64,000 nt of DNA, from assembly GCA_012932295.1 (NCBI GenBank), contig JAAONU010000019.1:24375908-24439907 (forward strand), given 5' to 3'. The position numbers and the translations under genes were made by a program. Source of the DNA: Cyclina sinensis. Its lineage: Eukaryota; Mollusca; Bivalvia; Venerida; Veneridae. Below, one piece after another: positions 24,036-36,330 of this stretch (within the stretch, counting starts at the first letter, position 1; each line of letters starts with the position of its first letter). The notes beneath the pieces were generated by a model that saw only the letters and a list, made by a program, of their open reading frames with translations, had not been told where the DNA came from and did not search any database.

Positions 24036-25085
24036 GTAATATGAAATAGTCCGTACGTCAGCTTTAAGTGCGGAAGTAGCTGGTTAATTGTGTTATATTC
24101 TTATTTAACTGAATGCAAATTATTTTGCGACCGAAACCAGGACTGTTGTGTTCAGTTTCGAATCGTCAGTTGTGATTTAGTAACAATATAAATAAAACAA
24201 TTGTTTGATAAGTGAAAAATGACTTAATTTGATTTGACTTGTCTTCACTGACGGACGGACAGATGGTCAGTCGTAATAGGTTTGTTGACTGACTGACGGA
24301 CAGATAGACAGACAGTCTGGGCGAAGGAGTAATCAGAGTAAAGTGTAGTGTAACGTGTATGTGTCAGTGTGTAATCTATAAACATAAAATGAGTGCATAT
24401 ATCTCAGTTTCAATTTATATCATTCCCACGTTGAAACATTTTAAGAATGATTTACTTTTGAATTGGTCGTAACAATGTTCCAATATGATATACAAGTTCA
24501 TTTTCTTATTTTGAAGGAAACCCTCATAACTTATACGCCCTTTAATTTTGTGAGGAAAATGAACTTTCAGTAGCTTTTAACTGTTTTAATAAATCTAAGC
24601 CAGTTAAACTCAGTTGACCCAGTACATGTATTTAAACTGTTTGATAGTTTTATGACTGTTTATTCTGTATAAAAAATGCATAGTTAACAATTAACTTTAT
24701 TTGAATTAACGCAGCTGCCAAATGAAAATTTAAAAAATACAACAACAACAAAAAAAGATTTTCTTTAAGTAGTTCGGCAAAAACAGTGAAGATAAAAATG
24801 GTATTCCACAGTTTTAAAACAATGGATCATCAATTTTATTTCACTGAGAAAACTCTATAATTTACTGGAAAATATAAAATAAATGCTTATTTTCAACACT
24901 AACTGTGACGAATAATGGAACTGAAAATAAACATTCTGGTGCACGTGCAAAAGTACGTTTTGTTATTCATGCGTCGTTGTATACTTCTATATAAAAAGAT
25001 ATCTCCAAAACATACAAGTAATTCATTCATTACCAGTATTAACAATTTTGTAACAGAAATTCCCTACAGTGATTTCGTGAGTGTC
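24036..25085. other. spacer between gene A and degenerate copy D
   Basis: Conserved between units, AT-rich and without a credible gene. A degenerate GACGGACGGACAGA / GACTGACTGACGGACAGA simple repeat occupies about 24,248-24,330 and recurs upstream of genes B and C. Confidence 0.6.
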
Positions 25086-26545
25086 CGTTTCTTTCCTACA
25101 GAAACAAATTGAATTTTCTTGATCTACAACAAGGAAACAGCTACCTGACCGGAACCAGAAGTACAGACACTATGAAGACTACTCAGTTGTACAGAACCAG
25201 AAGTTTAAGAGACTTATCTGTTCTCTTAAGTTTATCATTATTCCAAAAAACCTAACTTTACATCAATCTTCTCAATGAATTGTGCTTTGAAGGACATTTC
25301 GGATTCAGTGTCTTCCATGTTAGGGCTTACAAATGACCCGAACGATATTCAAGAAGAGAATTCTTCAATATCCTTGTTGATTTCAAAATGAATGAAAAGT
25401 TTTTCCACTGAGTCGTTCAGGAAACGTAACCCAGTTTTAACTTTTTACAAATAGGTCGCGTACGTTGTCTCCCCTAAATGTAACCAGGTAAGGTCATGTT
25501 TGCTCTGCGATCAAGATCGTCTAGACTGTTCTGCTCAAGGTATTTTAAGTACTGGTTGATTTGTTTACGAAATGCTGTGATGGTTTGTGTCACGCATTGT
25601 TTGTCTTATAGCATTTGGACAATATCTTTTTTACCTTTGTTTAGCACCATGTCTATATTAGATCAACGTTTCAGTATCTATTCTATTCGTAATCTCAATG
25701 TCGTGTAGGTGTTGCGACTTAGCGCATGTACTGAAATGTGAAATAATCATGTTTAAAGGGGTATACCCTGACATTAACTTATGAAATAGTGACAGTGAAT
25801 TTTATTCAGGTCTATGACAGAATGATGACAGACTGATTTTCTATAAAATAGAGAATAATTGATTGAAGAAAAATATATGTTTAACTGTTTTCAATTGCCA
25901 AACAGACACTAAGAACACCCATTTGTAATAAATCGGTACAACAAAACAAAAACTGACAACAAAAGGACTAAAATTCTAATATCGATGCATTCAATTTATT
26001 TGCTTTACCTTGACATCGGGTACTTTCCTTGCATATCATTCTTATCTATATAATTTGCTCTAAAATTAATGTTAACTGTCAATTATAAAACACATATACT
26101 CAGTAAATATTGTTGATAGTAAGAAAGAAAGCCAAACTTAGCACGGAGAAAAGTAACAGTACAGCTTACTTATATTAAAAAGATTTTAAGCTTTTAACAG
26201 TTTGACACTTTGAAAGCGTCCATCTGAAGAACCACTGAATAAACTGAACAGACAAATTGAATTGTTCTCAAAAGTTTGTCGAGATTACATAAAAGATTGA
26301 TTATCTGAGATCAGACTGCCTTGCAGACACTACAGCAGACGACATTATGATCGCCGCAGAACATATTTTTCAACTCTCCAGTCTGTTTTTTCACAACTAT
26401 TCGTTGGAAACGACACTAGCGGACTTTTGTTCACTTTGACAACTTGGCTCTGATCGAAAAATCTGTGCCCGTCGAAAGAAGGTCGTATTTTGGGAATCTC
26501 CGTGGTGGGCAATATCTCTGTTGCTAGTAGTGTGACTGACTCCAA
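25086..26545 (-). pseudogene. degenerate B-box/propeller paralog D
   Basis: The stretch 25,086-25,740 is clearly related to exon 2 of genes A-C (compare ACAGAAACAAATTGAATTTT and AAATGACCCGAACGAT with the matching positions) but carries many indels and stops and lacks most of the propeller. A B-box-like exon 1 remnant lies at 26,310-26,545, about the same distance away as in the intact genes, with Cys and His codons lost. The same ruined copy is present in units 2 and 3, so it was already a pseudogene before the triplication. Confidence 0.75.
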
Positions 26546-26559
26546 ACTTGTTGTGCACT

Positions 26560-27800
26560 TTTATGCAGTGAGTAGAATTGCACAGAATAACAAATCAGTG
26601 ATACTTGAATTATCAATTATAATAAACTGTGACCATGCTTTAATTACGTTGATATAATTCAACATAAAGACCAGGTGAGATACAGTCACTTATTACTATG
26701 CTTCTGGTCTGTCATACATGTAAAGGTAATACATTAAGATGAGGTTAAGCTATCCGAAATATATATAAGGGTTCCTGTTTATGTTCATTGCAAGTATAAT
26801 GGTCCTATATTATAATGCACACTTTGGTAATAGGTTCTATTACTGTACTATATACTAACAATATATTTTAGACAATATTATTTAAAAAATTATACAGTGT
26901 AACACTGAACTGAACAATAGGAAAGAGTGAATCAGCAGTTCGTTGATATTTTAGTGCTTTTTCATGCCTTGTATCAATACTTGTAATGACATAATGAATT
27001 ATAATGAAAAAAGTCGGTAAAATGTTATAATTATAAGGTGGGTGATGTGGTGTTTCCTTTTTAAATAGTGCGTTTTGTTTTTTTTGTTTTTTTATTGTTT
27101 TTTTTTGTGTTTTTTTTTTGTGTTTTTTTTTATACACATAGCATTTGCACTAAGTATCTCTAATGGTTTACAGAGGAAGTATTATGTTTGTTACAAATTA
27201 ATAAAGGACCAGGTGTTGAGAGAGCAAATGTACAGTACAAGGTCATTTCAAGATATCTGCAGGTTGATTTTCTTTATGCCATCTAACTCTTGTCAGATAT
27301 TTCGAGGTGGGTAATATTGAAGGGGAATAAATTTTCATATATGTAAACCACTCAATGTTGAAACGCTACTTAGAGCCACATATGCCATTCCACCTTGGTA
27401 GATGTCACAGAAATATCTTTGTATGCTGTCTTTAATTTCTGACACTTTATGTATTGTTACACCAAAAGATATAGCCAGGGGTAGTTGTGTCCACTAGATA
27501 ATAATTCTTGCTTTTTCGCACAATTAATTGGACTATTATTGGCTTTATTTCAATTGGTGTATGCCCGTTTTCTTTGTGTATTGCCCCATAAAGGGGCAGA
27601 TAAAAGTAACTATCAGATAAGACAAACTCAGTCTGCAGATTGCGATGAGACGCTTCTATTACAGGAACAACACATACATGAGGCGATTTAGAAATTGAAT
27701 GAGATGCATGAAAATATGTACGTTAAATATTTATCTTTGTCTAATAACAAAAAATGTGTATAATAATTAAACCACTCTATCTTTAGAAGTTAATTCATGT
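26560..27800. other. unit 1 distal spacer, T-rich, no gene
   Basis: It aligns with about 37,090-38,640. It includes a T/G-rich run (27,068-27,131) whose complement gives a lysine-rich frame, and AT-rich sequence. Nothing coding is supported. Confidence 0.6.
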
Positions 27801-28450
27801 GACCCCTCAAAGAAAGAACTTTAAAGAACGTCATTTTTGTAACCAGAATATATATTTATTTCTGAATAGGACATTCTGATTTCGTATTTATAGAATTCTC
27901 TTTCGTCCTTTGACATTAAGAAATGATTTTCATGAATACAAAATATCATATTTCTGTATGTCTAAGAAACTGAATTTTTGACACAGAAATCATTTTTTTA
28001 TTCTAACTGAGCTTATAGAACTTGTGAAATACGTATGTTATAAATGAAGTAGTAGTACCTGGCATGCTAATATACAGACGTCATTAATGAACGTCTAGAA
28101 CCTGTCATGTAGTTGTGTTATAGATAAGGCTGTAGCATTTGGAACATACAGTTGTCATAAATGAACTTCTAGCACCTGGCATATACAGATGCCATAAATC
28201 AACTAGCACCTGGTATATACAGATGTCATTAATGAACGTCTAGCACCTGTCATATATTTATGTATGTTATGGAGAAGGCTTTGGTAATTGAAATACACAG
28301 TTATAAATGAACTTTTAGCACCTGATATATGCAGATGTCATAAATGTACTTCTAGCACATGTCATATACAGATGCTATAAACCAAATTCGTATAAAAGTG
28401 TTAAAAAAAGGCTGAGGATTCATTTCTATTGATATTTTAAAATAAAAGTG
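27800..28450. repeat. relic of the tRNA-Phe array spacer, end of unit 1
   Basis: The sequence matches the array spacer in order: the ATTTTTGTAACC block, TCTGAATAGGACATT, TTTATAGAAT, ATGAATACAAAATATC, the GAACTTGT block, then several copies of the 37 bp minisatellite (TCTAGCACCTGGCATATACA at about 28,166). It is more diverged than any unit in the main array and leads into the tRNA relic at 28,622. Confidence 0.82.
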
Positions 28451-28621
28451 TAATATATATCATTAATTGCTACATCTTAATTTTTTGGTCATGTTTAATT
28501 CTATCGAGTGCTTGCCATTGCTATCGTTTCGTCAGGAAGCAACTTCTGCTTTAGTAATTGGAAATCGTCAAGAATGGTAGGCGAAACAAGAAAAAGTATC
28601 AGCCGCCGAACGTTCCATCCG

Positions 28622-28694
28622 TGCCAGAACCCGGGATTGAATTGGTGGCCTTTAGATCTTCAGTCTAACTATCTCCCAACTGAGCTATTCCGGC
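28622..28694 (-). pseudogene. tRNA-Phe relic between units 1 and 2
   Basis: This 73-nt copy keeps the GAA anticodon arm, but the 3' acceptor strand has a mismatch (GCCAGAA on the plus strand), the T stem reads ACCAA against CCGGG and position 26 is changed. The trailer still has AAAAAGTATCAGCCGCCGAA, as in the main array. Confidence 0.85.
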
Positions 28695-28962
28695 TGAGAT
28701 TAACGTTTTGATTGCAGACAGGTTTGACAGCCTACTACCGTTTATCAATAGATACCAGGACATTTGAGATGTAAGAAATAATGTTCCAAATTTTATTCTC
28801 GATGAGCTTCTATCCCTTGTCACATACGTATGTCATAAATGAACTTCTAGTTACTCGCATACTAGTGTACAGATAACATTAACCATCAGCTGGTATATAC
28901 AGATGTCATAAATTAACTAAGTCAACATTTTTCTTTTTGAAATTTTATTTCGGCATGCATTG

Positions 28963-29242
28963 CAGAGGCGGATTCAGGATTTCAGGTTTGGGGAGTGGGG
29001 CGCAAAATGTTCGTCCCCATTTGTCTCCGTTTCTATCTCATTCCAACGATTGTGGTTATGCTATAGCATACTTAATTGGCAATATCCCATGGGCGTCTGA
29101 TTATTCAATTCTATGTTGAACAATAAAGTATACGTTATTTGAAGACATATTCAAAATAGACCTACAATAACACCTATGGTCCGGGAAATTTATTTTGGAT
29201 GGGGGGATGCGCGACCGGTCCGCCCCCCTCTGGATCTGCTAG
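28963..29242. mobile_element. 280 bp MITE in unit 2
   Basis: The element starts CAGAGGCGGATTCAGGATTT and ends CTGGATCTGCTAG, with imperfect inverted termini, flanked by TGCATTG on both sides (28,956-28,962 and 29,243-29,249). Unit 1 shows the uninterrupted site (GGCATGCATTAGGCTACTTA, 19,910-19,929). A 7-8 bp duplication would suit a hAT-like element, but the family is not certain. Confidence 0.8.
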
Positions 29243-30002
29243 TGCATTGGGCTACTTAGTCTCATTTTGTGAAATCCTAAACTTTGTTTAGGCAGTGTTT
29301 GCGCGCTCATGCGGCGTACGTGCGTGTATGTGTTGCTGATGGATCTTGCTTGATTCATGGCATAATAAAAGCTTTTTCTTCTCTTGTGTTGCTTCAGTAT
29401 GATTGTGGCTATGTGTATACAAATCTTGGAATCTACAGTGTAATGAGTGAAAATAAGAATTTATCACAAACAAATAACTGATTGCTTGACACAAATACTA
29501 TTGGTTAATTTTTAGTACCCCGGCAATGACAACTGGAATATTTTTACCTTTAAGGACATTTTTGTTAGAGCGTTTTAACAATAGACGGAAGCACTGCCGA
29601 CTTTAACATTTTAAATGTTCCTTGTTTCGGTGCTAACAGTTTCAAAGACTTTAAAATTAAGCTTGAATATATTAAGTTCTTTGATATATTATTTAACAAT
29701 GGGATATGCATTCCTTTCTGATCTTGTAAAAAACTCGTTTCCGCTAATAACCAGCATGTCCCTGTAATGTCCTCTGAAACTTCTGAACGAATATTAAACC
29801 TTCTAAACAAATATCATTTGCAAACTGGATACACGTCTACTAAGAAGTAAGAATCAAGCAAAATATTATATTGCATTTTCCTTACTACGATAAACGGGAA
29901 TACCATTTATGATTCTACTCCTCTAGTTTTGATAAAAAAGCTAGATTCTCTTAATAATTGTAATAATGCAATAAACCACTTTACATTCATCTATTTCTTG
30001 TT

Positions 30003-32527
30003 CTATTTACATGAAAATACCCTAAGTTCATCAGAGTCATGACACGAAACAAAAAGTCTCGACTGAACCCTGTCATAGAAAACTCCACAGGGTTTCTTAA
30101 TCCCATCTGACTTTCTCAAGAGTACTTCAACCTTCTGATCGTTTGGTGATACTTGTGCAACAGTGTTACTGCCATATCCACAAACTAACACTCGGCCCCT
30201 ACCGTCTGTACAAATTCCTTTTGGTTCTTTTAGATACCTGTGACTGAAAGTGTTGACTACATTACCAGTCAAGTCCAGCATGGTTACCTTGTTATTATTC
30301 CGGTAGGTGACTAGAAGATGTTGATCGTCATCACTTACTGTGATATAAAACGGTACTGAAGACAGATTTTGTTGGCCAAGTGTAATAGTACGCTGTAGTT
30401 TTCCTGCGTTGTTATATACTACTATACAACCTGATGACGAATCAAAGATATCTCCACAACATCCAAATAATGTGTCACCAATATAAGCAATTCCCCTACA
30501 GAAATTATCTGTAGTAAATGATTTCTTTAGTTCCAGTTTCTTTTCAACTGATACAAACTGTATTTTCCTGCTCCACAACAGGGACACGGCTACTTCATCA
30601 GGCCCAGCAGTACATACACTATGTGGGCTACCTTCCAGTCTTAAAGAGTCCAGCAGTGTAAGTGTCTGGTCTAGTCTCTTTAGTGTTTCATCATTACAGT
30701 CGGTGACAAGGAAAGTGCCGTCTGGTAACTGACATATGCTGCGTATGTCATGCATTCTGGAACCAGATTTTTCATGAAGATCAATCTTCTCGATGAGTTG
30801 TGCTTTAATAAGGCTACCGCAATCCGTTTGCTTTTGTGTGGGTGTAGCTGTTACGACTGAGGGTGCCAATGTAGGCATGGAGGACTTTTGAAGCTCTGGA
30901 AGGTTTGTGCTTGAAAACGACCCGAACGATTTTAATGAAGAAAAGAAGGCCTCAATATTCTTGCTGACTTTAAAATAAATGCCAGGTGTTTGGTCATTCT
31001 TTGGAAGATGATGAAGTTTATCACCTGAGTCGTTCAAAAAATGATGCCCAGCTTTAACTTTCACAAAAAGATCGCATTCATTTTCTCCCTTAAATGATTC
31101 TAGCTGTTTGAGTATTTCCACGGCCTTGGACTTTGTTTCTTCAAGATACGCCTTGTCACTGTTGATGTCACGTAAGATCATATTTGCTCTGTGATCAAGA
31201 TCGTCTAGACTGTTCTTCTCAATGTCATCTAGGTACTTGTTGATCTTCTTCCGAAATTCTGCAATGGTTTGCTTCGCACGCTGTTTGTCTTTAGCGATTC
31301 GGCTATTATCTTCTTTACGGTTGTTCATCACCTTGTCTAGACTGGAGATCAGCGCTTTGAGTTCGGATTTGATTTTTTCATACTCCTTGCTTTCCTGTAT
31401 ACCCTTTGCGGCTTCAGGGCAGGTGTTGCGTTTCAACACAAACACTGAAATATGAAACATTCATTTTTAATGGGGGTATACTCTGAAAATGATTTGATGA
31501 TATATTGCATATGTATTTTATTAGCTTATTTTAAAGGAAAATTAATTGAAGTTTGGAAGAACATGTCTACCCTTTTCTTTGAGACAATAGGGACATTTAG
31601 AAAGTGTCCTTATGTAGTAAATCGATATCCACCAAAAACATTCACGACAAAAACTCACTTTAGAAAAATTACTAGATACATGCAATCACTTTAACTCTTG
31701 TACTTAAAATATTTGACTATCACCTTGGCATTGGATAATGATTCCTTACATACTATACAGATTAATATGATTTGAAGGTAATGGAAAGTTTTGCCGGTAT
31801 GCGCTGGTATCTGAATTATAGGGTAAATACTCAGTAACCAATGTACATATTAAGAAAGCCAAACTTCGCAAAAACCTTTCAAGGTTGGTAATATTTGTAT
31901 TCATATCTAACAGTAAACTGAATGTCAACAATATAAAATCATACAAATCATCCAAAATAAGTATTTCTACGAATAATAGAAAGAAATACGTTCTGTTAGG
32001 TAGCGCTCATCTGAAGGGCCATTGAATGAAATAGAAAACTGCATAATACAATATATTGTTTGCATGTGCTGTTTATCATTCCCTTAGAAGACATTTTAAA
32101 AATTCCAACGATTTATTCAAAGGTCAATAAACGCTTTGGCAAACATTAAGTTTGTCGAGATTATATAATTTCTGTTTAATTACCTGTGATCAAGCGCCTT
32201 GCAGACGCTACAGCAGACGACATTATGTTTACCGCAGAAGATATTTATCAACTCTCCAGTGTGTCTCTCACAACGGGTAGTCGGTAACGACAGAAGCGGA
32301 CTTTTCACGTTGACAAACTGGCTTTGATCCAGCAATCTGTGTCGTTTGTTCAGAGGATATTTGTCGTGGTTCTTTAAACATGGATCACAAAGGTAAACAA
32401 AACAGTCTTCACAATATCTGACGGCTTCCATGTTTCTGTCTTCTTGTTTACATAACGAACACGTAAAATCGTAAAAGGGCTCGTGTCCACCTTCAAGCGT
32501 CTTTGAATAATTACCAGCAACCGCCAT
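30003..32527 (-). CDS. B-box/coiled-coil/propeller gene B (TRIM-like, no RING)
   Basis: This is the best-preserved copy. Exon 1 (32,527-32,184) starts MAVAGNYSK. Its first B-box has C23, C26, C39, C42, C47, C50, H54 and H63, and its second has C86, H89, C98, C106, C109 and H114. The donor is CACAG|GTAATT. Exon 2 (31,444-30,003, acceptor TTTCAG) has a coiled coil of about 100 residues from SELKALISSLDK, a linker, then a propeller with LPDGTFLVTDCND, YITVSDDDQHLLVT and GICTDGRGRVLVCGYGSN, ending VFSCK-stop. One extra base at 31,416 breaks the frame ten codons into exon 2 (LP then TGA); beyond it the frame is open to the end. Expected length is about 585 residues. It probably acts in the cytoplasm as an adaptor; no RING is present, so E3 activity is not implied. 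Confidence 0.85.
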
Positions 32528-32619
32528 GCCGAATTGACTGAAATTAATTCCGTTTCAAACTGTATTTTGCATCATACTGTCATCTTGTCACAAGCAGACT
32601 TAATCCGTTTATAAAGATA

Positions 32620-32765
32620 AAATGTTATCGCAAAACATGATCTATATTAAATTATAGTCTTCCTCGCTCAAGGGTCAATTTTCGAATTGTCCTATCGCAA
32701 AACATGATCTATGTTAAATTGTTTTCTTTCGCGCTCAAAGGTCAATTTTCGAATTGTCTTGTCTG
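32620..32765. repeat. 66 bp repeat upstream of gene B, two copies
   Basis: TCGCAAAACATGATCTAT recurs about 70 bp apart, each time followed by CGCTCAA and TTCGAATTGTC. It matches the three-copy array upstream of gene A. Confidence 0.7.
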
Positions 32766-33854
32766 AGTGATATGAATTAGTTCGTACGTCAGCTTTAAGT
32801 GCGGAAGTAGCTGGTTAATTGTGTTATATTCTTATTTAACTGAATGCAAATTATTTTGCGGCCGAAACCAGAACTGTTGTGTTCAGTTTCGAATCCTGAA
32901 TTGTTATTGGGTAATAATATAAATAAAACAATTTTTGATAACTGAAAGATGACTTAATTTGATTTGACTTGTCTTCACTGACGGACGGACAGATGGTCAG
33001 TCGTAATGGTTTGTTGACTGACTGACGGACAGAAAGAGAGACAGTCTGGTCGAAGGAGTAATCAGAGTAACGTGTAGTGTAAGGTGTATGTGTCAAGTGT
33101 ATAATCTATAAACATAAAATAGGTGCATCAGTCTCAGTTTCAATTTAATATCATTTCCACGACGAAACATTTAAAGAATGAGTTACTTTTGAATTGGTCG
33201 TAACAATGTTCCAGTATGATATTCAAGTTCTTTTTCTTATTTTGAAAGAAACCCTCATAACTGCTACGCCCTTTAATTTTGTGACCTAAAAGTAATATTG
33301 TGTCCTTGTTTATCTCTCTTTTAGGAAAATGGACTGTCAGTAGCTATCACGTGACTTAACTGCTTGTAACTGTTTTAATAAATGTAGGCCAGTTAAACTC
33401 ATTTGACCCAGTATGTGTATATAAACTGTTCGATTGTTTTATGACTGTGTATTCTGTATAAAAATGCATAGTTTAACAATAAACTTATTTAAATTTACGC
33501 AGTTGCCAAATGAAAATTTAAAAAAATTACAAAAAAGATTGTTTTAAGTAGTTCCGCAAAAACAGTGAAGATAAAAATGGTATTCCACAGTTTTAAGACA
33601 GTGGATTATCGATTTTATTTCACTGAGAAAACTCATTTACTGAAAAACATAAATGTTTATTTTCAACACTAACTGCGATCTATAACGGAACTGAAATAAA
33701 CATTGTGGTGCATGTGCAAAAGTACGTTTTGGTATTCATTGGTCGCTGTATACTTCTATAAAAAAAAGATATCTCTAAAACATACAAGTTATTCATTCGT
33801 CACCAGTATAAACAATTCCGTAACAGAAATTCTTTACAGCTGATTTCGTGAGTG

Positions 33855-34500
33855 TCCGTTTCTTTCCTACAGCAACAAATTGAATTTTCTTGATCCACAA
33901 TAAGGACACAGCTACCTGACCAGAACCAGCAGTACAGACACTACTGAAGACTACTCAGTTGTACAGAACCAGAAGTTTAAGAGACTTATCTGTTCTCTTA
34001 AGTTTATCATTATTCCAAAAAACTTAACTTTACATCAATCTTCTCAATGAATTGTGCTTTGAAGGACATTTCCGGTTCAGTGTCTTCCATGTTAGGGCTT
34101 ACAAATGACCCGAACGATGTTAAAGAAAAGAATTCTTCAATATCCTTGTTGATTTCAAAATGAATGGAAAGTTTATCCACTGAGTCGTTCAGAAAACGTA
34201 ACCCAGTTTTAACTTTTTACAAATAGATCGCGTACGTTGTCTCCCTTGAATGTAATCAGGTAAGATCATGTTTGTTCTGCGATGAAGATCGTCTAGACTG
34301 TTCTGCTCAAGGTGATTTAAGTACTTGTTGATTTGTTTACGAAATGCTGTGATGGTTTCTGTCACGCTTTGTTTGTCTTATAGCATTCGGACAATATCTT
34401 TTTTAACTTTGTTTAGCACCATGTCTAGATTAGATCAACGTTTCAGTATGTATTCTCTTCGTAATCCCCTTATAGGTGTTGCGTCTTAGCACATGTACTG
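33855..34500 (-). pseudogene. degenerate B-box/propeller paralog E
   Basis: It is colinear with copies D and F: remnants of the propeller, linker and coiled-coil region of exon 2 with many indels. Its exon 1 should lie near 35,165, but it is missing. The homology to units 1 and 3 stops at GATCAGA and a foreign sequence begins. Confidence 0.75.
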
Positions 34501-35165
34501 AAATGTGAAATAGTCATGTTTAAAGGGGTATACCCTGACATTAACTGATGAAATAGTGACAGTGAATTTTATTGACTCATTTTCTATAAAATAAAAAAAT
34601 AATTGATTGAAGAAAAATATATGTTCAACTGTTTTCTGTTGCCAAACAGATACTAAGAACACATCCATTTGTAATAAACCGGTACAACAAAACTGTACAA
34701 CAGAAACTGACAACAGAAAGACTAAAATTCTAGTATCAATGCATTCAATTTATTTGCTTTACCTTGACATCGGGTAATTTCCTTGCATATCATTCTTATC
34801 TATATAATTTGCTCTAAAATTAATGGTAACTGTCAATTATAAAACACATATACTCAGTAAATATTGTTGATAGTAAGAAAGAAAGCCAAACTTAGCAAAA
34901 ACTTTCAAGACTGATATAATTTATGTTAGTAACTGATAGTACAGTGAATGTCACCGCTATAAAATGGTACTTGTTATAAAAGAATTACTATGGAGAAAAC
35001 TAACAGTACAGCTACCTATATAAACAGTTTTAAGCTTTTAACAGTTTGACACTTTGAAAGCGTTCATCTGAAGAACCACTAAATAAACGGAACAGACAAA
35101 TTGAATTGTTCTCAAAAGTTAGTCGAGATTACATAACATATTGATTATCTGAGATCAGAGGCCTT

Positions 35166-36330
35166 GCGGGTTTCCCGTATAGATTTATTCGGAATTGTTA
35201 GAGTTATGGCCACTAACATACTCAAAATTTGCAATTTTCAACTTGTGTCGCCTGTACCTGCAAAAGCGCTGGAGCTAGAGTCACCCAGTTCTGAGCAGGG
35301 TTGACATACTGTGTCTGACTGAAGCAAATGTCTATGAGAATCAAGTACAGTACCATCAGCGTGTTGGGTGGAGCTTGACATGTTTGCCTATGTCACAGGA
35401 AGACAACTGCCATGGTTTGTTATTCTACACACGAGATAAGTTGCCAGTGACAACTTCCAGTGTTTCACATCAACATCATGTGGAACAAGTGTCAAATACC
35501 ATCTCGAACATAACAGACTTTATTAATGATCTAACACATATTGCAGACCAAACTTCTCCAGATGTACTGCTTGGATATTTTAACTTAGCTTTTAATTCTA
35601 CAAATTATACAAGACTGTCACAGAAATTGAATAACTATTCCCAGTGTGTTCAGCTCCCAACTCACAGAGGTGGCTCTACACTTGACCTTGTCTACATACA
35701 GAATAATATTCTACAACCAAGATTATCCTGCCTGTCAACCTACCTCTCAGACTACAGCATTGTTGCCCTACAGTTTATACCTAAAACCTAAAAAATTTTC
35801 CTTCTTCTTAGTGAGTTTAATGCTGTTCCAATGGTCAAATTGCAGACGCAGTTTGATTGAGCATGTTCATGGACAGTAATGGAAAATGCAAGTTACCGTC
35901 CACACCTGTTAGCACCAGCTTTAGCAGAATTCAACATTTAAGTATGGAAATGGTGAAATTTTGTTCCAACAATTGCTTAAAATTGTTTGCTATTTAGATG
36001 ACAATGGACATTTTATAAACAGCCTGGCTTACAAAACATATAACTTAGGAACTTAGTACAAATTAGACATGAATTCACTTGATTACCATCTGCAAACTCC
36101 AAGAATGTCCAACTATGCATACAGAATTGTGAAGGATAATATTCATCCATTGGTCACAGTGTTGGATACAGTATTTTGAGTCTTCACTCCACAACAGGTT
36201 TCTTATAGTTGTCAGGTTGTTAAACCAATCTTATTAATGATTCAGCATGTATGACTATCTCGTGGCTATATTGCTAGCTATATGAATAGCTAGGTTGAGT
36301 GGGGGCATCTGTGTCCTACAGACACTATTT
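35166..36330 (+). mobile_element. inserted element fragment with nuclease-domain gene
   Basis: This segment is absent from units 1 and 3. Homology resumes at GTCGGAGTATAACTTT (compare 48,271). It carries the endonuclease-like open frame at 35,279-35,791 and, near its right end, the hairpin GTGTC-CTACA-GACAC (36,311-36,325) followed by a T run. The insertion coincides with loss of the B-box exon of copy E. No target duplication is visible. Confidence 0.6.
35279..35791 (+). pseudogene. endonuclease/exonuclease/phosphatase (EEP) domain fragment of a transposon
   Basis: The frame is open from 35,279. It contains VDILCLTEANVYEN (the LTE-type catalytic Glu motif), LLGYFNLAF (the GDFN motif with D changed to Y), LPTHRGGSTLDLVYI, and ends SDYSIVALQF (the SDH motif with H changed to Y). 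This motif order is the second half of the EEP nuclease fold carried by non-LTR retrotransposons and by Helentron-type Helitrons. The tail resembles the Helentron version more closely, by memory. Two catalytic positions are substituted and the N-terminal part is gone, so it is inactive. Confidence 0.6.

Larger units (their letters stand above)
19788..28829. repeat. triplicated segment, unit 1 (about 9.0 kb)
   Basis: From ATGTCATAAATGAACTTCTA at 19,788 the sequence aligns along its length with units beginning at 28,830 and 39,770. In order it holds a 5' spacer, B-box gene A (minus), its upstream repeats, a degenerate paralog, a T-rich spacer and a tRNA-Phe repeat relic. This unit lacks the 280 bp MITE found in units 2 and 3 and shows the empty site near 19,915. 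Its left edge abuts the 144 bp repeats. Confidence 0.9.

Noticed and set aside
26868..27137. lysine-rich minus-strand frame and its plus-strand phenylalanine-rich partner at 27,075
   Set aside because: Both come from the T-rich low-complexity run at 27,068-27,131, which differs in unit 2.
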